Part shown: piece after piece, positions 1 through 8,611 of the stretch
Layout: each line of letters opens with the position of its first letter
Position numbering within the stretch: the first letter of the stretch is position 1
NCBI GenBank assembly: GCA_019115485.1
Contig: DXDM01000005.1
Span: 1 to 64,000 of the forward strand
Origin: Candidatus Barnesiella excrementavium
Lineage (GTDB): Bacteria; Bacteroidota; Bacteroidia; Bacteroidales; Barnesiellaceae
Direction: 5' to 3'
DNA: 64,000 bases
Position numbers and translations under genes: made by a program
Notes under the pieces: model-generated
What the model was told of the DNA's origin: nothing
The model's input: only the letters and a program-made list of their open reading frames with translations
Databases searched by the model: none

Positions 1-2255
1 TAAGCCTTCACATAATTCTCCGGGTCGATGTAGAGGGGATAAAAGCCACATTTTCCGCTGTTGGGGATATTCTCGTTCCTGACAAACGTAGAGAATTCAT
101 AGTCGGTCAGATAATCGCCTTTGAAGCATTCCGAAACTCCGGTCGACAGGGTATTTGTCATTCCGGCCTGGGAGATGTCCCATGATTCGGACGACTCCCA
201 GCCGGTTATATGGTTGTCCCATTCGTCGAACCCGATGGTATATTGGATTGCATCGAAAGCGACTTTGCTCGATGAGGCTTCAATCCCGATGCGTCCGCTC
301 CCCTCGAAATCGGTTTTGACGGGGGTGTTCAACGTTAAGTTGAAATAGTCAAGTTCTATCTTGAAATTTCCTCCGTTTTTGTAGATGGTCATTGTGTGCC
401 AGGGCTCTTCATAATGACTCACCAGGTCGTTCGTTTCGAGGAATTCGAAATGGTCGGGGAGATTATATTGTTGAACCTCTGAGTTCCCCGCTTTTCTTAT
501 TTCGCATTCCCATAGATAACTGTCCCGATATATGGTTACCCTGACAAAATTATCTTCGTTCTGATACCAGGCATATACCGACGCATAATCGTTGCTCCCC
601 GCCTGAATTTTGAACGGAACTTCAAATCGATAGTTTGTCATACTGTCGGTCCGGAGCAGCAGCGACGATATTTTATCCTCCTTGGGATACAATTCTTTAT
701 TCTTTATACTCCACGAACTGTTGTTGAGAAATTCGAGTGAGTTGTAGAGGTTATAGTCAAAATAGGAGATGAAGGTTGGGGTTGCCGGTACGGGGTGGTA
801 GCCCGGCGAGTTTACCGAGGCCGATGACTCTACAACCAGTTCTTTGTCGTAGAAATGCATTCGGTCAATGCCCTGCGAGGATACTCCGTTGAAAAAGGCT
901 TTGTACATGATCCATCGTTCGAATCCTCCGGGTCCTACCACGTAATTGGATTGTGATTGTCCGATTACGATTTTCTCGGCTTTTTGCTCTCCTGTATCGA
1001 ACAGTCCGAAATCCACGAATTTGAAGCAATCGCTTCCGTTGCATTCATTGAGGGCTTCGACCGCAATGATGTTTCCTCCCAGTTTCAGCCAGGCCGGGTC
1101 GATGTCTATCAGAGAGTAGGCCGTACTCGAATCGTTTAGCTTCAATTCATTTCCGTTGATGTAAAATTTGGTATCGGCCTCAATCCTGTATTTCAAAGCT
1201 GCATTTTGAGGAATATAGTCCAAATCGAAGGTGCGTCGAATAAATAGTTTATCGGTGTTCCATGTCGTGCGGTTTGAACGTATGGGGGCCAAATCGGTTG
1301 ATTTAAGACCGAATCCACCGTTCCCGGATTTCCAACTTGAATCGTCATAGTCATACTCTTTCCAGTTCCCGATAGGGTCGGTCGTGATGTATTGAGCCTG
1401 CCAGGGGCCATGTTCTCCCGAGTTTAGAATCTGTTTATAGATGACCAGATGATCTTCGGTATTTCGGGTCAGGACCGGGTGCGGATATTTTTTTGAATTG
1501 TCGAAATTGTTGGGTTTGTCGCTTTGAGCCACCCCCACTTCATACATGCCTGTTCGGGCCGACATTCTGTTGGGTGAGTACATCATATAGTAGTTGTCCC
1601 GATATTTGAATAGCTCGGGGCCTTCGAAGTTGATGAAATCGACATTTGTAGGGTGCCCTATCTGATGAGTCATTTGAACGGAGCCGTCGATGCCTTTTCG
1701 GACAAACGGAGAGTTCATTTCGAAAGCCCAGACCTCGGCTCCCGATTTGGGATAGTTTGCTCCCGTGATGGGGTGAGGGTCGTCGGGATTGACTTTCTTT
1801 ACATAGTATAATTCACCATCTTCGTCCTGGAATACCTGTACGTCGATTCCATAATCGTCGAAGGGTTCGTCGATGGCCTGCTCCTTGTACATGCCCAAAG
1901 GATTGTCGGCGTATGAATGCCCGATACCGTTGAAATAGATGTGGAATACTCCGTTCCGATACAATATGTCACCGGCTCCGACCCGAGTATATACACTCCG
2001 TTGGTTCCATTGCGGGTCGTTCAGCCAGGTAGCTTCGTCGGTCTTTGCTGCTAGAACCGGATCCGACCAGTTGATAAGGTCTTTTGACGAATATATCTGT
2101 CCCATGGTACCTGTGCCCATGGCGTAGTAGTAGCCCATGAATCGTTCGACACATCCGTCGTATATGGGGACGACAGGATTGCTCAACTTTTGGGCGAATA
2201 ATGATTGAGAGAGGAGTATCAAAATGGTGATTGCAAGAAAAACGGCATTTTTCAT
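1..2255 (-). CDS. Secreted modular GH43-type glycoside hydrolase, C-terminus cut by window edge
   Basis: The frame is open from an ATG at 2255 to the left edge (751 codons, no stop), which is why the ORF track omits it. A signal peptide ending SQSLFAQ suggests export. Residues about 25-330 look like a five-bladed GH43 propeller: repeated 'YYYAMGTGT', 'LINWSDP' and 'FEGPELFKYRDNYYMMYS' signatures, the last holding a plausible catalytic acid Glu. Residues about 335-480 ('WKEYDYDDSSWKSG' onward) resemble a galactose-binding-like beta-sandwich, and the part after about 520 resembles a LamG/DUF1080-type jelly roll. It probably cleaves arabinosyl or xylosyl linkages. It lies on the minus strand beyond the hybrid sensor-regulator, so it likely belongs to the same PUL but to a separate transcript. 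Exact subfamily is not assignable here. Confidence 0.8.
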   Translation of the reverse strand, partial: MKNAVFLAITILILLSQSLFAQKLSNPVVPIYDGCVERFMGYYYAMGTGTMGQIYSSKDLINWSDPVLAAKTDEATWLNDPQWNQRSVYTRVGAGDILYRNGVFHIYFNGIGHSYADNPLGMYKEQAIDEPFDDYGIDVQVFQDEDGELYYVKKVNPDDPHPITGANYPKSGAEVWAFEMNSPFVRKGIDGSVQMTHQIGHPTNVDFINFEGPELFKYRDNYYMMYSPNRMSARTGMYEVGVAQSDKPNNFDNSKKYPHPVLTRNTEDHLVIYKQILNSGEHGPWQAQYITTDPIGNWKEYDYDDSSWKSGNGGFGLKSTDLAPIRSNRTTWNTDKLFIRRTFDLDYIPQNAALKYRIEADTKFYINGNELKLNDSSTAYSLIDIDPAWLKLGGNIIAVEALNECNGSDCFKFVDFGLFDTGEQKAEKIVIGQSQSNYVVGPGGFERWIMYKAFFNGVSSQGIDRMHFYDKELVVESSASVNSPGYHPVPATPTFISYFDYNLYNSLEFLNNSSWSIKNKELYPKEDKISSLLLRTDSMTNYRFEVPFKIQAGSNDYASVYAWYQNEDNFVRVTIYRDSYLWECEIRKAGNSEVQQYNLPDHFEFLETNDLVSHYEEPWHTMTIYKNGGNFKIELDYFNLTLNTPVKTDFEGSGRIGIEASSSKVAFDAIQYTIGFDEWDNHITGWESSESWDISQAGMTNTLSTGVSECFKGDYLTDYEFSTFVRNENIPNSGKCGFYPLYIDPENYVKA

Positions 2256-2435
2256 ATAGGTATCGTGATTAAAAGTGGTAAGGTACGTTTTTTCCGTGGT
2301 GCAATATTATATATTCTCAAAATTTTAGTGGGGTAATTCTATTCCGAAAGATGGTAATTTTGTGCTATCTGTAATAGATGCCTTTGTTTTGGAGTTGTTG
2401 GGATATGTTTTGCGAGAGAAGGTGGTATAAATAAG

Positions 2436-2471
2436 TGCCCCCTGCCGCCCTTGTAAGGGCGGCAGGGGGCA
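2436..2471 (-). terminator. Rho-independent terminator of the hybrid two-component gene
   Basis: A perfect 17-bp inverted repeat (TGCCCCCTGCCGCCCTT and its complement) around a 2-nt centre lies 24 bp past the stop of the regulator gene. On the minus strand it is followed by CTTATTTAT. It insulates the regulator from the downstream GH43 gene. Confidence 0.85.
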
Positions 2472-2495
2472 TGAGTGTCGAATCTTCAACCTGTG

Positions 2496-5400
2496 TTATT
2501 CGGATATCAGACCCTTAATGTATTCGCTGGGACTTTGTCCGGTCTCTTTTTTGAAACTTTTTGAAAAATAGTTGGGATTGGAGAAACCTGTTGCATAGGC
2601 TGTGTCCGAGATGGTATATCCCTGTTCCAGCATTCTTTTGGCTTTTTCGATTCTAAGCTCCTTGATGTAATCTCCGACAGTCATATCGAGCATTTTTTTA
2701 AATTTTACATGCAGGACGGTTCGGCTCACACCGATAGTTTCTGTAATATCGTTTATGCTGAAATCTTCATTCGATATATTTTTCTCTATCAGTTGTTTGA
2801 TGTCTTCGAGAAATTTCTCGTCGTACGGGTTGTGTGCTACTCGCTTGATATTTGTGGGGCTCTTTTTGAAATATTTCCGATCATTTTCCTTCGTTTGCAA
2901 TATGTTTTTTACTTGTAATTGCAGTATCTGGTAGTTGAAAGGCTTTTCGATATAGATATCGGCTCCATGTTTATACCCCTCAATCGTAGACTCTTCGCCC
3001 GTTTTTGCCGTGAGCAGGATAAAGGGAATGTGAGAGGTGAGAATATTGGTCTTGACTTTCTCGCATAATTCCAGGCCGTTGATTTCGGGCATCATTAAAT
3101 CGCTTATGATCAAATCGGGATATTGGCTTTCCAATAAGGATAAAGCTTCTTTCCCGTTGGTTGCCGTGAGAACCTTATATTCCGGGGCGAATGATTCTTC
3201 AAGGAAACGGAGCATATCGCTGTTATCCTCGACAATCATGATTTCATATTGAGGTTGTGTGTTCACCGTCTCATTTTTCTCGGAGAATACCCCGGTATCT
3301 TCCGGGTCGGTCGGGTCGGTTTTCAGGTCATTGTTCTTGTCTTGTTCGACTTGTGCAGTGTCTCGAACGATAAATTCTTGAAGAGACTCGGGGGTGATAT
3401 TGATTCTGGCCGTGAAGCAGGACCCTTGGTTTATCGTGCTTTCGACAGTGATGTCGCCCTTGTGCATTTCAATTAGATTTTTGATATATGACAGGCCTAT
3501 ACCCCAGCCGGTTTTATTGTTGCTGTTTACCTGGAAGAAAGAGTCGAATATCTTGTCCAGATGCTCTTTGGAAATGCCAATCCCGTTATCGGTTACTTTG
3601 ATGACCAGGAAATGTTGGGTTCCGCTCGTTGTCGTGGAGATGTCCAAGTCGACCCGTCCGCCCTTGTTCGTGAACTTGAAGGCGTTGGAAAGCAAGTTGG
3701 TGAGAACCTTCTCCAAGATTGATTTGTCTATTGTAATTTCTTCGGGTATATTTGTCATGGTTATGTGATAATCTATTGATTTCTCTTGTGCCATGAACTT
3801 GAACGAGTTGGACGTCTGTTCTATAATACCTCGGGGATTTAGGGTCGAGACCGATAACGAGGGCTTGGTTATTTCCATTTTGTTGAAATTGACCAATTCC
3901 TGTATCAGGTCAAAAAGTCGCTTTGAATTGTTCAAGATGTCGTGAAGCATGACTTTGGCTTTCTCGGGCATATCGTAGGCGTTGAGCAGTTTTTGAGCCG
4001 GCGATATGATGAGAGAGAGAGGTGTCTTGAACTCGTGTGATATGTTGATAAAGAAATTCCTCCTTAATTCATTCATTTCGAGGAGTTTCTCCTTTTCGAT
4101 GATGTTGATGCGTATCAGCTGTTTCTCATATAATCGTTTTTCTTGTCGTTTATACAGGTAGTAAAGAGCCAATAGACCTATAATCATATAGGTGAGATAG
4201 GCCCAAATCGTTTCGTAAAAGGGTGGGGTAACCGTTATTTTTAGTGTGCGGATATTGTTGGGGTGGGTACGTACCTTAAATACGTATTTCCCGGGATCCA
4301 ATACGGGGAAGATGAATTTCCGTTGACTTCCGATGTTTTGCCAGTCGGTGCTTAGCCCGTCGATAAAGACTTGATAGTTTTGCGCTTTATTGGCCCCTGT
4401 CTGTACACCGGCAAATTCTATTCCCAGGAATTTGGCTTGGTTGTACGATATTTTCAGTTCATCGGTATAGTTTATATTCTTGTCGAGAATACCGCCGTTT
4501 TGTGGAAGTATATTTTTCCCACCGATAGAGAGGTTGGTGAATATGATGTGGGGAATATGCGTATCTTTTTTCAGACTTTGGGGATTAAACGTGATTAGCC
4601 CCTTGTTTGTCCCCGCGAATATCAGTCCCTGTGAACTGAAAAAGGAGGAGGTGTAATTGAAGTTCTCCGTGGGTAAGCCGTCGTTTGATGTGAAATGTAC
4701 GGCTTCCGATAAGTCGGGTTGTATCTTGTAGAGCCCGTTGTTGGTCGTTACCCATATGTTGGCCTGGCTGTCTTCGGTGATGCTGTATATGCAGTTGGCA
4801 TTGATTTTACCTTCATTTAAGAAAGAGGATAGACTGTCGTTTGAGGTATTCAGATGGTACAATCCACCGTTGTTGGTGCCAAACCAGATATTGCTTTTCT
4901 TGTCGGCAATAATGGTCGTGACATAGTTGTCGGTAAGCCGGTTGTGAGTCGATTTGATATTCCACTGTTTGATGGTATTTTTTTTAGGTGAGTATTTGAC
5001 CAGTCCGCCCACTCGCAATCCAATCCAGATGTTTCCCTGATAATCGCCGGTGAGGTAATAGACAAAGTTGTTGTTGAGTATCTTGTTCTTGATTGGCGTT
5101 ATTCGATTTTGTTTGGAGTCGTAAAATGCCAATCCGGACGAGGTCCCTATCCATAGGGTTTTCGCAGGGTCTATGTATAGGGAGAAAATGCTGTTCTCGG
5201 GAATCGAACTGTTTCTTCTGTTGAACAGGGAGGATTGACCGGTGCGGAGATTATACTTGACCAATCCGTGCATGAATGTGCCAATCCACAGGTTCTTCTC
5301 CGGGTCAATCTGGATACTGTGAATATTTTCGGTATTGATCGATGGGTGCTTGAACTTGGTAAACAGGTCCTCTTTCGGGTTATACCGATAGAGTCCGCCG

Positions 5401-6497
5401 TCTTCGCTGGCAATCCATATCTGGTGCTCTTCGTCTTCGATGATTTGCCTTATAGCCGAAGCTTTGAGCCCCTTTGAGTTGTAGTTGATGGTATAATAGT
5501 TGAATTGACTGGATATGTCATAGAACGTATTGATGCCGCCGAAATAGGTTCCTACCCACATGTTTCCCTGATTGTCTTTCTTGATGCAATATATGGCATT
5601 GTCGTTAAGTCCGGAGCTGTTGTAGGTATTTTTTCTGATGTGTTGCATTTCGCCCGAGCCATTGTATAGCAGGATACCTTTTTCTGTCCCGAACCACATG
5701 TCTCCATGTCGGTCCTGGGCAATACTCCTGATGATACCCTCTTCGCGGCTTTCCGGGGTGTATATGCTCTTTATTTCGTGTGTCTTGGAATCTATCTTTA
5801 TAATTCCGTTCCCATTTTTCCCAATCCATTTATTCCCTTGCTCATCGATATAGAGCGATATGATTGCATCTCGGTTTTTTGGGGTATCTTTTTCTTGCGA
5901 TATATCCAGTTTGAACTGCTCGTTAAAGTCTTTATCGTAGCAAATCAAGTTGGAACCTACGGTAACCCACAGGTTGTCTTGTGCATCGAAATCAAAAAGG
6001 TCACATGATACTTCTTTTCCGGTTCCACTTTGTACAGGAATAAATGTCTGTGTCTCTTGATGGAAGCGATAAAGTATGTGAGAGGAGCAGAAAACCCGCC
6101 CTTGCCGGTCTATGACTATTTTGCCGATTGTTGCATTGGGTATGTCGTATCTCTCAAAGGAATCGAGTTCATAGATATAGCGGCAGATGCCGTTGTCGGT
6201 CCCGATCCACATGTATCCGTTGCTGTCTTGTGCCAAGGTTTTGATAAAGTTGTTGGGAATCGAGTTCGGGGAGCTCGAAGAGATATAAGAGGTCAGGTCA
6301 TACCCGTTGTATTTGCACAGGCCGTTGCGGCTACCGGTCCATATTTGGTCGTATGAGTCCTGTGTGATGGAGGTAATGCCGTTATGTATGGGCCCTTTCA
6401 GATAATCGAAGTGCTCAAATCGTATTTCGTGGGCTTGTGTTTCCCAGGAAAAAGAGATAATCATTAAAAAGATGTATAACAGATGGCTTCGGCTCAT
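2496..6497 (-). CDS. Hybrid two-component system sensor/regulator (HTCS) of the arabinan-type PUL
   Basis: A 1333-residue one-protein signalling system. A signal peptide is followed by about 14 Reg_prop beta-propeller repeats ('IWIGT.NGL' type) to about residue 680, a Y_Y_Y domain, one membrane segment ('YLTYMIIGLLALYYLYK'), a HisKA H-box ('NISHEFKTPLSL'), a HATPase_c domain ('NLLSNAFKFTN', 'DNGIGIS'), a receiver domain ('DLIISDLMMPEINGLEL', with Lys in 'IEKPFN') and a C-terminal AraC-type helix-turn-helix ending 'FSNPNYFSKSFKKETGQSPSEY'. All key phospho-transfer residues are visible. In this family the periplasmic propeller binds an oligosaccharide and the HTH activates the neighbouring PUL, here the divergent array starting at 6674. 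The ligand is inferred, not seen. Confidence 0.97.
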   Translation of the reverse strand: MSRSHLLYIFLMIISFSWETQAHEIRFEHFDYLKGPIHNGITSITQDSYDQIWTGSRNGLCKYNGYDLTSYISSSSPNSIPNNFIKTLAQDSNGYMWIGTDNGICRYIYELDSFERYDIPNATIGKIVIDRQGRVFCSSHILYRFHQETQTFIPVQSGTGKEVSCDLFDFDAQDNLWVTVGSNLICYDKDFNEQFKLDISQEKDTPKNRDAIISLYIDEQGNKWIGKNGNGIIKIDSKTHEIKSIYTPESREEGIIRSIAQDRHGDMWFGTEKGILLYNGSGEMQHIRKNTYNSSGLNDNAIYCIKKDNQGNMWVGTYFGGINTFYDISSQFNYYTINYNSKGLKASAIRQIIEDEEHQIWIASEDGGLYRYNPKEDLFTKFKHPSINTENIHSIQIDPEKNLWIGTFMHGLVKYNLRTGQSSLFNRRNSSIPENSIFSLYIDPAKTLWIGTSSGLAFYDSKQNRITPIKNKILNNNFVYYLTGDYQGNIWIGLRVGGLVKYSPKKNTIKQWNIKSTHNRLTDNYVTTIIADKKSNIWFGTNNGGLYHLNTSNDSLSSFLNEGKINANCIYSITEDSQANIWVTTNNGLYKIQPDLSEAVHFTSNDGLPTENFNYTSSFFSSQGLIFAGTNKGLITFNPQSLKKDTHIPHIIFTNLSIGGKNILPQNGGILDKNINYTDELKISYNQAKFLGIEFAGVQTGANKAQNYQVFIDGLSTDWQNIGSQRKFIFPVLDPGKYVFKVRTHPNNIRTLKITVTPPFYETIWAYLTYMIIGLLALYYLYKRQEKRLYEKQLIRINIIEKEKLLEMNELRRNFFINISHEFKTPLSLIISPAQKLLNAYDMPEKAKVMLHDILNNSKRLFDLIQELVNFNKMEITKPSLSVSTLNPRGIIEQTSNSFKFMAQEKSIDYHITMTNIPEEITIDKSILEKVLTNLLSNAFKFTNKGGRVDLDISTTTSGTQHFLVIKVTDNGIGISKEHLDKIFDSFFQVNSNNKTGWGIGLSYIKNLIEMHKGDITVESTINQGSCFTARINITPESLQEFIVRDTAQVEQDKNNDLKTDPTDPEDTGVFSEKNETVNTQPQYEIMIVEDNSDMLRFLEESFAPEYKVLTATNGKEALSLLESQYPDLIISDLMMPEINGLELCEKVKTNILTSHIPFILLTAKTGEESTIEGYKHGADIYIEKPFNYQILQLQVKNILQTKENDRKYFKKSPTNIKRVAHNPYDEKFLEDIKQLIEKNISNEDFSINDITETIGVSRTVLHVKFKKMLDMTVGDYIKELRIEKAKRMLEQGYTISDTAYATGFSNPNYFSKSFKKETGQSPSEYIKGLISE

Positions 6498-6590
6498 TTC
6501 TCTTTCTCGTTAAAAAGTCTATTTCTTGTTTATGAGTGCAAAGAAAAAAATATTTAAGAACAAAAGAGCTAGTAATCGGAATAATTTTAC

Positions 6591-6621
6591 TTGTAAAAAT
6601 AGTTTATTTCTCTTAATTTTG
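6591..6621 (+). promoter_or_regulatory. Bacteroidales-type promoter of the first PUL
   Basis: TTG at 6591-6593 and TAATTTTG (TAnnTTTG, -7 element) at 6614-6621 are separated by 20 bp. The start codon of the ELWxxDGT gene lies about 50 bp downstream. The region between 6498 and 6590 is the divergent regulatory space in which the HTCS would bind; no clear operator repeat was found. Confidence 0.6.
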
Positions 6622-6673
6622 CTCATGTGAAGTTCATTTGAATCCAGTTCTTTTAATTTAAATTATAGATAAC

Positions 6674-8530
6674 ATGAAAAACAAGACTTTATTTGTATCG
6701 GCATTCGGTGTAGCCCTGATGGGGGTTACCGCTATCAATGCCCAAGAGTTGGTTTTACCGGAAGGTATGGAAATACTGACTCCCGAAAATGTAGAGGTGA
6801 CCGTTAGTACGGCAAGAGCCAATGATAAAGACAAGGCTCTTACCATAGCCGGTAGTGCAGAGAATGGCTATAAGGCCTATTTCACGGCAAAAGATGCTGA
6901 ACATGGCGAGGAGTTGTGGGTAAGTGATGGAACGAAAGAGGGAACCAAAATGGTGAAGGATATATATCCGGGTGTCACTAGTTCTAATGTATTGTACATT
7001 ACGAGATTTAATGACAAGGTGGTTTTTCAGGCAACAGCCAATGACGCCGACGGAGCCGAGTTGTGGATTTCGGACGGTACCGAGGCCGGTACCTGTATGA
7101 TTGCCGACATCAACATACTGGGTGGGTCGGAGCCGGCCGGGTTCACTCAGATTAATGAAAATGAATTTATCTTTGGAGCCAAGGATTTCAACAGTATCAG
7201 TTATGGTGAAGAGGAACAACGATGGTTGTGGATTTCCGACGGAACGGCCGAAGGGACGCGCCTGTTGAAAGATTGCAAGGTTATTTATCCGGGAGCGAAG
7301 GTGGCTACCGACGACGAGCGCTTCTTTGTTCGGGTAGGGAGAAAGGTCTTTTTTAAGGCCGATACCAAGGATAACGAATTCGGTGAAGAGTTGTGGATAA
7401 CCGATGGGACAGAAGCCGGGACAAAGATGCTGCTGGATATCAACAAGACGGTTGCCAACGAAGAGACGGGAGCTACGGCTGGCGCCCAACTGGACTGGTT
7501 TACCAATTTCAAAAACGAGAAATTGTTCTTTATTGCATATTCCAATGAGTATGGCAATGAAATTTGGGTTAGCGACGGAACAACCGAGGGTACCTATATG
7601 ATAAAAGATTTGACCGAGGGTACCGATGCTAACGGTTTGCCGGCCGGACATGGGGCATTCACTCCCAGAGTATATAAGGACAAAGTCTATTTTAGAGGTT
7701 ATGACCCTTATTACGGATTGGAACTTTTTGTAACCGACTTTACCGCCGAAGGTACCCATATCGTATTTGACCTCAATACCAATCCTACGGCCACAGGTAC
7801 GGCCAATGGTTCACCTGACTTGTTCTGTGAATTTGACGGTGTGCTGTTTATGAAAGGAGCAACCGGTAGCGATGCCAATCTTCCCGATACGAATTTCGGA
7901 TTGGAGTTGTTCTACACCGACGGAACCGCAGAAGGTTCGAAAATGCAATCGGACTTGAATCCGGGGACAGGTCCCAATGCTGCCTGGGAAGGAATGGTGG
8001 TTTCGGGTAGCTTCTATTTCAGAGCGCAGGATCAGACTCCGGCAGCCGGTTCGAGCCAGGCCTGGGAGTTGTTTAAGATAGACAGTAAGGACGAGTTCCC
8101 CAAGAAGGTGGTCGATTTGGGTGAAGGCCCCGATTTTGTCCATTCGTTGAGAAATCTCGATGGAGACCTGGTATTCACCAGTCAGATAAAGAAGAGCCTC
8201 TTTGTCTATCACTATCGCAAAGCCGATTATGATCCTCAAAAGGATAAAGAGAATATGGATCCCGATTTTGGTGAGACCTCGGCCGTCATGGCTCCGTCGA
8301 GCATGGATAAGACAGTCGATATCTATCCCAATCCTGCATCGGACTATGTCTGCATCGATACCGATGCCGAGGTGTATGGATATACCATTACCGATTTGTC
8401 AGGGAAATTACTGGTAAAGGGACATGCCGATTCGAACAAGATTATGCTCGATGATTTGAGCGCCGGCATGTTCATACTGAGCGTGGAGACTTCGGAAGGC
8501 GTGATGAACAGCAAGCTGACCGTGAAGTGA
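6674..8530 (+). CDS. ELWxxDGT-repeat secreted protein with type IX sorting tail
   Basis: 618 residues. A signal peptide (ends TAINAQ) is followed by seven clear repeats of the form ELW(V/I)SDGT..GT..(V/M)KDI spaced about 50-75 residues apart, plus one degenerate copy ('ELFKIDSKDE'), predicting a beta-propeller. The last 80 residues ('DIYPNPASDYVCI', 'GYTITDLSGKLL', 'GMFILSVET') are a typical T9SS type A/Por secretion tail. So the protein is probably placed at or beyond the cell surface. Its enzymatic role is unknown; ELWxxDGT proteins have no assigned reaction. It is the first gene after the PUL promoter and is followed by an inter-cistronic hairpin before susC, which is an unusual position for such a protein. 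Confidence 0.88.
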   Translation: MKNKTLFVSAFGVALMGVTAINAQELVLPEGMEILTPENVEVTVSTARANDKDKALTIAGSAENGYKAYFTAKDAEHGEELWVSDGTKEGTKMVKDIYPGVTSSNVLYITRFNDKVVFQATANDADGAELWISDGTEAGTCMIADINILGGSEPAGFTQINENEFIFGAKDFNSISYGEEEQRWLWISDGTAEGTRLLKDCKVIYPGAKVATDDERFFVRVGRKVFFKADTKDNEFGEELWITDGTEAGTKMLLDINKTVANEETGATAGAQLDWFTNFKNEKLFFIAYSNEYGNEIWVSDGTTEGTYMIKDLTEGTDANGLPAGHGAFTPRVYKDKVYFRGYDPYYGLELFVTDFTAEGTHIVFDLNTNPTATGTANGSPDLFCEFDGVLFMKGATGSDANLPDTNFGLELFYTDGTAEGSKMQSDLNPGTGPNAAWEGMVVSGSFYFRAQDQTPAAGSSQAWELFKIDSKDEFPKKVVDLGEGPDFVHSLRNLDGDLVFTSQIKKSLFVYHYRKADYDPQKDKENMDPDFGETSAVMAPSSMDKTVDIYPNPASDYVCIDTDAEVYGYTITDLSGKLLVKGHADSNKIMLDDLSAGMFILSVETSEGVMNSKLTVK

Positions 8531-8541
8531 TAAGGAGGTTG

Positions 8542-8578
8542 CAGGCCAGCCTTTGCTTCCTCATCGAAGGCTGGCCTG
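8542..8578 (+). terminator. Inter-cistronic hairpin between ELWxxDGT gene and susC
   Basis: Perfect 12-bp inverted repeat CAGGCCAGCCTT/AAGGCTGGCCTG with a 13-nt loop, 12 bp after the stop. No U-run follows, so it may be a partial terminator or an mRNA-stabilising hairpin rather than a full stop. No TAnnTTTG element is seen between it and susC. Confidence 0.5.
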
Positions 8579-8611
8579 TATTGATTTGTGTATGATTATA
8601 AAAAAGATACC

